A program made the translations under genes and the position numbers. DNA of 13,855 bases from an uncultured Treponema sp. (lineage in GTDB: Bacteria > Spirochaetota > Spirochaetia > Treponematales > Treponemataceae). Each line of letters starts with the position of its first letter. Position 1 is the stretch's first letter. Below, piece by piece: positions 1 through 7,700 of this stretch. The stretch lies in the NCBI GenBank assembly GCA_947165795.1, contig CAMVBP010000028.1, positions 1 through 13,855 of the forward strand, given 5' to 3'. The notes below the pieces were generated by a model. It had not been told where the DNA came from. It made no database searches and saw nothing but the letters and a program-made list of their open reading frames with translations.

Positions 1-939
1 CTGATTTTGACGGCAGACGGCATTTACGCTGCCCGCGACCGCCTTGGCCGTACTCCAATTGAAATTGGTCATAAGGACGGAGCCTTCTGTGCAAGCTTTG
101 AAAACTTTGCATACGTAAATCTTGGCTATACAGATTACCATGAGCTTGGTCCTGCAGAAATTGTTTTCTTCAATGCCGAGAAAATGGAAATTTTGCAGCA
201 GCCTGGCAAAGAAATGAAAATCTGTACCTTCCTCTGGATTTATTACGGTTATCCGACTGCCTGCTACGAGGGTGTAAACGTTGAAGCAATGCGCTATAAC
301 TGTGGCCGCTATCTTGCCCGCCGTGACAAAGATAATGTTCACCCGGATGCTGTTGCCGGTGTTCCGGACAGCGGTACTGCTCACGCCGTAGGCTACGCTA
401 ACGAAAGCGGCATTCCTTTTACACGTCCTTTTATTAAATATACTCCAACCTGGTCACGCTCGTTTATGCCTACTAATCAGGAAATAAGAAATCAGGTTGC
501 ACACATGAAGCTTATTCCTGTTACACAATTAATTAAAGGCAAAAAAATTCTTTTAATTGATGATTCTATCGTACGCGGAACTCAGCTTCGAGAAACTACA
601 GAATTCCTTTATGCCAGCGGTGCAAAAGAAGTTCATATCCGCCCGGCTTGTCCGCCGCTTGTATTCGGTTGTAAATACTTAAACTTCAGCCGTTCAAAGA
701 GCGAAATGGATTTGATTACAAGAAGAATTATCCGCGACTTTGAAGGCGAAAACGTAAGCGACGAAACCCTCGCAAAATACTGCGATCCGGATACTCCGGA
801 ATATGAAAGAATGGTAGAAGAAATCAGAAAGCAGCTGCACTTTACAACTCTGCGCTTCCACCGTTTGGACGACATGCTGGACAGCACAGGCCTTCCGCAC
901 GAAAAATTGTGCACTTATTGCTGGAATGGAAAAGAGTAA
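1..939 (+). CDS. purF: Amidophosphoribosyltransferase (PurF), 3' part; start lies upstream of the window
   Basis: Catalyses the first committed step of de novo purine synthesis in the cytoplasm: PRPP plus glutamine gives 5-phosphoribosylamine. The frame is open from base 1, so the N-terminal nucleophile Cys and most of the glutaminase domain are missing. What remains starts in the glutaminase domain (RDRLGRTPIEIG). The phosphoribosyltransferase domain follows, with PDSGTAHAVGYA and the PRPP loop LLIDDSIVRGT at bases 550-582. Four cysteines match the positions of the Fe-S cluster ligands in Bacillus-type PurF: codons at 223, 670, 910 and 919, the last two in CTYC near the C-terminus. The stretch between PDSGT and the PRPP loop (KYTPTWSRSFMPTNQEIRNQ) differs from the common YVGRTFI-type loop, so this is a divergent subgroup. 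The family call is firm; the close relationship to classical PurF is inferred. The gene is convergent with the esterase gene, one base apart. Confidence 0.93.
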   Translation: MILTADGIYAARDRLGRTPIEIGHKDGAFCASFENFAYVNLGYTDYHELGPAEIVFFNAEKMEILQQPGKEMKICTFLWIYYGYPTACYEGVNVEAMRYNCGRYLARRDKDNVHPDAVAGVPDSGTAHAVGYANESGIPFTRPFIKYTPTWSRSFMPTNQEIRNQVAHMKLIPVTQLIKGKKILLIDDSIVRGTQLRETTEFLYASGAKEVHIRPACPPLVFGCKYLNFSRSKSEMDLITRRIIRDFEGENVSDETLAKYCDPDTPEYERMVEEIRKQLHFTTLRFHRLDDMLDSTGLPHEKLCTYCWNGKE

Positions 940-940
940 T

Positions 941-3022
941 CTAAGCTTTTAATCTGAAAGGAACAACCGGAATTAAATCTCGAGAATACAGATTAATTGG
1001 AGACGGACTGTCTGCCCAGAGATAGCGAAGCTCGAGCGGTGTTCCGCAATCTTTTGGAACATAAACTTCTACAATTTCGTCTTCTATAAGTTTTGCTTTT
1101 GCAGCTACTGCAATAAACTCGTTGTCTTTTTTACAGAGGAAGCTGAAGCCGAAAACTTCTGTATCTTCTATGTAGAAGTCTGCAATGTTGTCTTCTATTT
1201 TGAATGCGGCCAGCGAAGAGTTTCCGCAGTCAAAATGAATTGTATATTTATCTTCGTCATTCTCGCAGAACACGGCCTTTGGTGCAGGCGAAATATAAGT
1301 TTTTCCATAAGCAACACGGAGCGCTTCGAGTGCGGCACGAGTTCCTACAGTCAGCTTCTTTTCCGGATGAAGATCGTTCCATTCACCGGCATCTATTGTT
1401 ACTGCAAGTCCTGTGCGGCCTGCAATTTCTGCGGCTTCGGCCTGAACCTGTCTGATATTTGCCCATCCGCCGTCTACACTTGTTGAATCTTCATTTGTTC
1501 CGTTACTCCAGTTAGGAAGCTGAACTACAACAAACGGCAAATCCTTTGCGCCGTAAACAAATTTATGCCGCCACAATTCAATGAGTTTTACAAGCATTCC
1601 TTTGTAATCATTTGCATTTCCTGCGTCTGATTCGCCCTGGTACCATAAAACTCCCGAAATTGCATATTTAAAACAAGGTGCGAGCATTGAATTATAAAGC
1701 GCTGTTGGAAGCCATTCAAAGAAAAGGTTTTCCGGGCAGTCTTCTATCTGTTTTTCAATTTTCATTTTCCAGGTGCCTTCGAGGCTGATCTCTTCGCCAT
1801 CCAGAGGGAAAAGTGTATCGTGGCGCTGTTCAATATTTCTGGTTGCTACCGGAGAAATAATTACATTGTCTGTAAACAGGCAATATGGTTTTTCTGTAAA
1901 AAATCTGATTTTTCCAATTTTGGAATTCTTCTGAACTCTAAGGACAATAATATTTTTTCCTGCATGCAATAAATCTGCAGAAAATTTATATCGTCTTGGA
2001 GGATAGCAATATGGTGTTTCGCCAACCTTTTCTCCATTGATATAAGCAACATCTGCATCTATTATTGTTCCAAGCCAGAGATTTGCTGAATATTTTTTAA
2101 AGTGAGAAATCTGTTCTTCTGTAAGTTCAATTTCTTTTTTAAACCATACTATTCCGGCTTTTTCTGTTCCGTCTATATCGCCTGGAATTGTACATTCTTT
2201 CCAGAGGGAATCTGTTGCTGTATCCGGATACTGAACTCCATCTAACAGCTTTTTATTCCATTCTGCCTGTTTAGCAGCAAGTGCTTCCTGTTCTTTTTTT
2301 ACATTATCAGAATTTTCAAAATATTTAATTTTTTCCAGATACTCTGTTTTTCCGCCAAGCTCTTCCAAAGCGGTTTTTGAAAGCCAGGAAGCAATTGGAG
2401 AACCGCCCTGACTTGCATTAATTATTCCGACAGGCACATCGAGCTCTTCCATAATTTTTTTTGCAAAGAAGTAGCCTGTTCCGCTCATTTCGCCAAGAGT
2501 TTCAGGAGAAGCACAAATCCACTTTACTCCAGTCAGGTTGTCTGCGCCGGGATTTACGCATTCAGCTTTTGTTCCTTCGTCCGCATTGGAAATCCATTCA
2601 GTTTGTGGAAGTGAATCTTTTTCCCCGTCAAACGACCAGGAAATTGGAACTGTGAGCATTCGGATATTTTCATTTTTTGGCTGTACAAATTCTGCAGGAT
2701 AAGAATATTTCATTCTTTCCATTGGCAACTGCATATTTGACTGTCCAGAACAAAGCCAAACTTCGCCGACAAAAACGTCTGTAAAATCTATTTTCTGTGA
2801 ATCACTTTTTATTGTCATTACAAAAGGACCGCCGGCTTCGCCCGGACTAAATTCCAGTTTCCAGTTTCCGCTTTCATCTGCCTGAGTAATGGAAGTAACA
2901 CCACGGAAGGTCATCATTACATCGGAAAAAACTCCTGCTGTTCCATAAACGCAGTTAATTTTATTTCTCTGCAAAACCATTCCCGAACCATAAATACCAT
3001 TGATTTTCAGTTCCTTATTCAT
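941..3022 (-). CDS. Large SGNH-hydrolase carbohydrate acetylesterase (sialate O-acetylesterase-like, CE20-like layout)
   Basis: A 693-residue probable acetylesterase that would strip acetyl groups from sugars. The split SGNH hydrolase core is visible: GQSNM with nucleophile Ser95, INASQGGSPI at 201-210, WYQGESD at 460-466, and the Asp-x-His pair D550/H552 in DLHPEKK. An N-terminal beta-rich segment (about 1-80) precedes it, and a galactose-binding-like jelly roll (about 270-390) is inserted between the catalytic blocks. Sialate O-acetylesterase homologues and the CE20 xyloglucan acetylesterases have this order. There is no signal peptide or lipobox, so it should be cytoplasmic. The start is supported by GGGAGG six bases upstream (3028-3033). 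The gene lies 105 bp downstream of the GH43 gene on the same strand, which favours acetylated xylan or xyloglucan oligosaccharides over sialic acid. Substrate is inferred; the family is clear. Confidence 0.85.
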   Translation of the reverse strand: MNKELKINGIYGSGMVLQRNKINCVYGTAGVFSDVMMTFRGVTSITQADESGNWKLEFSPGEAGGPFVMTIKSDSQKIDFTDVFVGEVWLCSGQSNMQLPMERMKYSYPAEFVQPKNENIRMLTVPISWSFDGEKDSLPQTEWISNADEGTKAECVNPGADNLTGVKWICASPETLGEMSGTGYFFAKKIMEELDVPVGIINASQGGSPIASWLSKTALEELGGKTEYLEKIKYFENSDNVKKEQEALAAKQAEWNKKLLDGVQYPDTATDSLWKECTIPGDIDGTEKAGIVWFKKEIELTEEQISHFKKYSANLWLGTIIDADVAYINGEKVGETPYCYPPRRYKFSADLLHAGKNIIVLRVQKNSKIGKIRFFTEKPYCLFTDNVIISPVATRNIEQRHDTLFPLDGEEISLEGTWKMKIEKQIEDCPENLFFEWLPTALYNSMLAPCFKYAISGVLWYQGESDAGNANDYKGMLVKLIELWRHKFVYGAKDLPFVVVQLPNWSNGTNEDSTSVDGGWANIRQVQAEAAEIAGRTGLAVTIDAGEWNDLHPEKKLTVGTRAALEALRVAYGKTYISPAPKAVFCENDEDKYTIHFDCGNSSLAAFKIEDNIADFYIEDTEVFGFSFLCKKDNEFIAVAAKAKLIEDEIVEVYVPKDCGTPLELRYLWADSPSPINLYSRDLIPVVPFRLKA

Positions 3023-3027
3023 TTTCG

Positions 3028-3033
3028 CCTCCC
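3028..3033 (-). promoter_or_regulatory. Strong Shine-Dalgarno site of the esterase gene
   Basis: GGGAGG on the minus strand, six bases before the ATG at 3022. It fixes the esterase start and contrasts with the GH43 gene just upstream in transcription, which has no such site. Confidence 0.8.
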
Positions 3034-3037
3034 ATCA

Positions 3038-3051
3038 GGCAGTCTTCTGCC
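3038..3051 (-). promoter_or_regulatory. Hairpin in the esterase leader, just upstream of the ribosome binding site
   Basis: A perfect 5-bp stem GGCAG/CTGCC with a 4-base loop, ending four bases before the GGGAGG site. No T-run follows on the minus strand, so it is not a typical intrinsic terminator. It could stabilise the message or influence translation; that role is inferred. Confidence 0.4.
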
Positions 3052-3103
3052 AGGATTCAATTTTTATTACTTTTAAATTTTTAATTACCGTACCTTTTAA
3101 ATA

Positions 3104-3132
3104 ATTATACCAAAGCATTAACAAGTTTTAAA
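3104..3132 (-). promoter_or_regulatory. Probable promoter of the esterase gene
   Basis: On the minus strand, TTTAAA (3127-3132), a 17-bp spacer and TATAAT (3104-3109), with an extended -10 TGG directly before TATAAT. The predicted start is near 3097, giving a leader of about 75 nt. The -35 box overlaps the stop codon of the GH43 gene. The esterase can therefore be transcribed alone as well as by read-through from the GH43 gene. Confidence 0.5.
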
Positions 3133-4747
3133 CAGGACAAATCCAGTCTAAACCAATATTTTCATATTTGAACCAGTCAAAATCTACATAGAAGGAATCT
3201 TCCGCCGTTGATTTTTTTGTAGCATTTTCTGAAGCCGCAAAAACACCCATTACTGTTCCAACAAATCCACCGGCCTTTTCCGTACTTAAAATGCTGGAAT
3301 CTATGTTGTCCATAAAAAGCTGCATATTTCTTTCATCCTGGCCGTATTCAAATGAAAGCTTCTGCTTTTCGCCAAGTACTCTTAAAACCATGTGAATATT
3401 TTCGTTTCCGCCCGAAAGAATTTCTTCCTTGAGAATTTCTTCTTTTGGACCTGCCATTTTGGTTAACTGAAGGACAAATACCCTTCCTTTTTTTGCAATC
3501 TGCATCCTAAAATTAAACTGCTCGTTCTGGAACAATATAAGTCCTGTTGTATCATTTTCGTTTTTGAAATTTGCAACTAACGAAGTACAGGCTTCAAAGC
3601 TGAATCCTGTCTGGCGGCGCAATACCATATTCTGCATAAAATTCTTTCCGCCATAAATTCGTAAGTTTCCAGGATTTTCAGTACAGTTAATTTTCTTTGA
3701 ATCTCTTCCCCAAAGTCCTATCCAGTAATGCTCGAGCTTTGGTGTATTAAAATCATCGATTGGAGGAACTGTATATAAAGGCGCGTCTTCCAGTGAACGT
3801 TTTACAACATGTCCGCTCAGACTGTAAGCTTCTTCTACAAGTCCTGTTTCCCAGCTTACAACCGGCCAGTCATCTTCCCATTTTACAGGAACAAAAAAAG
3901 TTTCTCTTCCAAGATTACAGAAGCGCTTTTCACCTTCTCCGTATGGACGAGAAGCAAGACAGCACATCCACCATTTCCCTTCTGCAGTACAGACTAAATC
4001 TGCATGTCCTACATTTATAACGCCTGCATTTTTTCCAAGATGTCTGTGAGTTAAAATAGGATTTGCAGGTTTTCCAACCCATTCACCGTCTATTGTTTTA
4101 CAGCGCGCTACACAAACGGCATGGTCACTGCCAGTTCCGCCTTCTGCATGAATCAGATAATAATAATCGTTTATTTTATAAATATGAGGACCTTCCGGCC
4201 AGACACAATCTCTTAACGCGCCTCTCCAGATTCCTTTAGACTCTCCGTAAAGTTCTCCGGTTTCTACATTAATTTTCTGAATCCAGATTTCCCAGTTTCC
4301 GTTATATTTTGGACCTTCGGGTGCAGGTCTTGTTCCTATGTACCATACAGTTCCATCATCATCAAAAAAGAGTGAAGGATCTATTCCTTCTGCCTTTGGA
4401 ATAGGAATAGGATTTGACCACGGACCTTCGGGCTTATCGGCTGTAACTATAAAATTTCCAAGCTTATCTACCTGAGTACAGATGCAGTAAAATTTTCCTT
4501 TATGATATCTTATTGTCGGCGCAAAAAGTCCTCTGGAAACGCCAGCCCCTTCAAAATCAAGCTGCTCTGCCCTGTCAATTATGTTTCCAATCTGTTCCCA
4601 CTTATAACCATTTTTGCTTTTAAAAATTGGTAATCCGGGGAAATATGCAAAAGAGGAACATACAAGATAATAAGTATCTTCTGCAACACACATTGAAGGA
4701 TCCGGATAAAAACCGGAAAGAACAGGGTTAATAATTCTTGTAGCCAT
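3128..4747 (-). CDS. Glycoside hydrolase family 43 (beta-xylosidase / alpha-L-arabinofuranosidase type)
   Basis: A 539-residue glycosidase that would release xylose or arabinose from the ends of hemicellulose oligosaccharides. The five-bladed propeller occupies about residues 5-325. It carries the GH43 triad: catalytic base Asp16 in YPDPS, pKa-modulating Asp123 in GIDPSLF, and general acid Glu185 in WPEGPHIYK. His248 in GHADLV fits the His that holds the central metal. From about 330 (IDDFNTPKLEHYWIGLW) a concanavalin-like C-terminal beta-sandwich follows, typical of 530-550-residue xylosidases. There is no signal peptide, so it should act in the cytoplasm on imported oligomers. It is first in a likely two-gene unit with the acetylesterase. 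No Shine-Dalgarno sequence precedes the ATG; instead a TATAAT sits where transcription should start at the ATG itself. Xylosidase versus arabinofuranosidase cannot be settled by eye. Confidence 0.9.
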   Translation of the reverse strand: MATRIINPVLSGFYPDPSMCVAEDTYYLVCSSFAYFPGLPIFKSKNGYKWEQIGNIIDRAEQLDFEGAGVSRGLFAPTIRYHKGKFYCICTQVDKLGNFIVTADKPEGPWSNPIPIPKAEGIDPSLFFDDDGTVWYIGTRPAPEGPKYNGNWEIWIQKINVETGELYGESKGIWRGALRDCVWPEGPHIYKINDYYYLIHAEGGTGSDHAVCVARCKTIDGEWVGKPANPILTHRHLGKNAGVINVGHADLVCTAEGKWWMCCLASRPYGEGEKRFCNLGRETFFVPVKWEDDWPVVSWETGLVEEAYSLSGHVVKRSLEDAPLYTVPPIDDFNTPKLEHYWIGLWGRDSKKINCTENPGNLRIYGGKNFMQNMVLRRQTGFSFEACTSLVANFKNENDTTGLILFQNEQFNFRMQIAKKGRVFVLQLTKMAGPKEEILKEEILSGGNENIHMVLRVLGEKQKLSFEYGQDERNMQLFMDNIDSSILSTEKAGGFVGTVMGVFAASENATKKSTAEDSFYVDFDWFKYENIGLDWICPV

Positions 4748-4753
4748 AAATTT

Positions 4754-4759
4754 ATTATA
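4754..4759 (-). promoter_or_regulatory. -10 box of the GH43 gene, predicting a leaderless message
   Basis: A perfect TATAAT on the minus strand. Counting its last base as -7 puts +1 at 4747, the A of the GH43 ATG. No purine-rich ribosome binding site lies in the 30 bases before the start. No convincing -35 box is seen at 16-18 bp spacing, so an activator may be needed. Confidence 0.5.
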
Positions 4760-4777
4760 CTACAATTTTTCTAAGAG

Positions 4778-4786
4778 TGATATAAT
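4778..4786 (+). promoter_or_regulatory. Extended -10 box of the giant secreted-protein gene
   Basis: TGATATAAT on the plus strand is a perfect extended -10 (TGn plus TATAAT). Predicted +1 is about 4793, three bases before the ATG at 4796. The -35 region of this promoter falls on the -10 box of the divergent GH43 promoter, and the reverse is also true. Confidence 0.55.
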
Positions 4787-4795
4787 TTTATTCCG

Positions 4796-7700
4796 ATGTT
4801 AATAGTAGATATGTGGAAATTTTTTGTAAAAAACTATTCTCAGTATTCAGGAAGATTTTTTTTCAGACATAAAATACTCATTACGTTCATTTTATTTTTT
4901 TCTTTTTCATTCTTTAATTTTTTAGGTGCCGAAGATTATTATTTTGTAAATGATTCAACAATCACTCCTTCTTCGGGAGATGCAACTGGAGCGGGAGACG
5001 GAAAATGGTCTAACGCGGCAAACTGGAATACACAGATGGATGGAAGCGGAGATGTTGCGGCTGCGGCACCGGGCTCTGCTGATAATGTTTTTTTTATAAA
5101 AGAAAGTGACGTTGAACTGGATGCCGACGTAACAATTCTTTCCTTAAAAATTCCAGGAACAAACGGTCAAAATTCAAGCTTTTCTGTAACAATCTCTGGA
5201 AGTCATAAGCTTACAATTACCGGCAATGGCGGCGAAGGAATTGAAACTTTTAGGGCACCGGATGCCGATGGAGCTGGAACTTACGGCACGACGAATCTTA
5301 TTCTTGAATGTGAAGTTGAAAGCCCAAGAATACGCATGCATTCGGGCGGAAATATTACAATCGGGAACGGAGCGTCTGCATTAATTACAACTCTGGATAA
5401 CCCTGGAGCGGGAAATACTCCGGACACATTTTTTAAAATAGAAAACGGCGGTAGCTTAACCAATACAAATCTGTCTTTATTTTATGTAGATTTTACAAAC
5501 GACGGAACTTTTGAAAATACAAGTTCAGTTGCTTTCAATGATGCAGAAATTATTAATAATGGAAGTTTTGAAGGCAGCGATATTTCCTTTACAGATGCAG
5601 TATTTTCTAATACTGACAGTTTAATATGCGGAACACTAGGCTTTACAAATTCTTTGTTTACAAATGATGCTTCTGGAACTGTTGAATGTACTACTGCAAC
5701 GCTTGCTTCTTCTGCTTCCTTAAAAAATGACGGAACCATAAAACTTACAAGAGACTTTGACGGAACTCTTGTTGATGACACAGGAAGCGGAGAATTTATT
5801 TTTAACGGAAACAGCGACCAGACTTTTAATCCGGCCGGAAAAACATATTCAGAAATAGAAGTTGATAATGCTTCCGGCAATTTTACTTTTGACGGAAATA
5901 TTGAAGCAACAGATATAACAATTACACAATGCAGCAATTTGACGTTTGGAGGAACCTCTGAAATAACAAATCTTACGGTAACTGATTGCGCAGATTTAAC
6001 CTTCAGCGGTGCCACAGATATTGCAACCATCATTATTACAGACTGCGATGATGTATTATTCAGTGATAATGCGGAGCTGTCTGATTTAAGTATTACAGCC
6101 TGCAGTTCATTAACTTTTGATGCCGTGGCAGAAATTACAGACCTGAATATTACGGCATGTCCTTCCATCAGTTTTTCAGGAACAACAGAAATTACAAACT
6201 TTGCAGCTGGAACAACAACCTCAACGGTATTTGCAGGCACAACTACTATTCATTCATTTACAGATTCAACTGCTTCCGGAGTTATTGAATTCCAGGCGGG
6301 TGCAACTATAGATTCAAATTTTTCTCACACTGCAGATAACACAATTATTGCAGGAACTTTTACCGCACAAAATGTTGAACTTGAAAATGCGCAGATTAAC
6401 GGAACAGTAATTGCAGCTTCTTTTGAAGCAGAAGATATTTCCATTACTGGAAAAATTCAGACAACCGGAGTTCAGAATTTACACGGCGATGTACAGCTTT
6501 CGGGCAATACTATTTTTGAAGCCGGAAATAATAAAACAATCACTTTTGAAAAAACTGTTGATGCTTCTTCAGCAGTTTCGGGCAGCGCAAACCTTACGGT
6601 AAACAGTTCTGGCGGAACTTCAGTGGCGGTCTTTAACGATTCGGTTTCTTCAATTAATTCTGCATCAGTTGATAACGCTGTAATAAAAGCTTCATTCAGC
6701 TGCACTACTTTAACTGTAAACAAAAGTCTTTTGTGTTCGGGAAACAGTTCCATAACGGCCGCAGGCACAGCCAGTGCTCCGGGAATTTTAATAAGCAATG
6801 GTGATTTTGTTGCAACCGGAACAGCTTCGCAAAACTGCATTATTGATTCAACCATGAATGCAAAAAACTGCGTTATTTATGGCAGCAATGTTCAGATTAA
6901 AAAGAATCTTTCTGTAACTAATGATTTTTTGATTTACGGTTCTTCCTACAGCGCAGAAGACATACAGACAGGATATAATATTTTTTCTTATCTGGAATGC
7001 GCCGCAGCCTTTGGTAATGTAACCAGCGCTAACGGAACAAATTATAACGCTGCAAAACTACCGGACGGTAGTAATCTTCCTTCTCTTACAGGAACAGCAC
7101 TTTCAGGAAACATTACTGTCAGTGCCGGCTGCGAGGTAAGCATTGGGAAAAATTTTTATGCAAACGGAGTTTCCGTAAATGCGCCGGCAACCGGAGATGG
7201 CAGTGGAAAATGGAAGCTTAAAATCAAAGAAAATAAAAACACTTCTGCAAATTTTGCAATTGCCTGCAACTGTAACTTCTCTTCTGCAAACTGCGAGGTT
7301 TACGGCTGGAATGGAACTTCCGGAGCAGGAACTGCCGCAAGCGCCACTTATGACAATATAAGAATTGTTGCAGAAAATACGACAATACCTTCTGCTCCAT
7401 ATTCTTATGGATTTGATGACGATGAACTTTTAATTGATACAGCTACTGGAAACGAACCTTGCACTGTTGCAGACAATGTAATCCTTATAAAATTTAACAG
7501 CCCCATAAGAAATGTTAATTCACAGATTTCAAACGGCTGTACAAATCAATATATAAAAAATTCCGGAAGCTATTATTCAGCCGCTTATTCAAATTTATTC
7601 TGTACCACAGAACTTGCTGCAAATGCGGTTAACATTACAGAAATATATTTAAAATCTGTTATAACCTGGAACACAAGTGCGACGGGATCTTCTACAGGAA

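Noticed and set aside
3038..3051. Intrinsic terminator between the GH43 and esterase genes
   Set aside because: The hairpin has no T-run after it on the minus strand, and a promoter lies upstream of it, so it sits in the esterase leader.
3760..4020. Plus-strand frames inside the GH43 gene, and similar small frames inside the esterase and metY genes
   Set aside because: They are shadows of strongly supported genes, without domains or ribosome sites.
5482..6240. A 252-codon open frame on the minus strand inside the giant gene, Val/Ser-rich and itself periodic
   Set aside because: It is the antisense of the repeated Thr/Asn-rich solenoid codons, whose composition rarely gives stop codons on the other strand. 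No ribosome site, no recognisable domain, and the plus-strand frame is clearly the real one.
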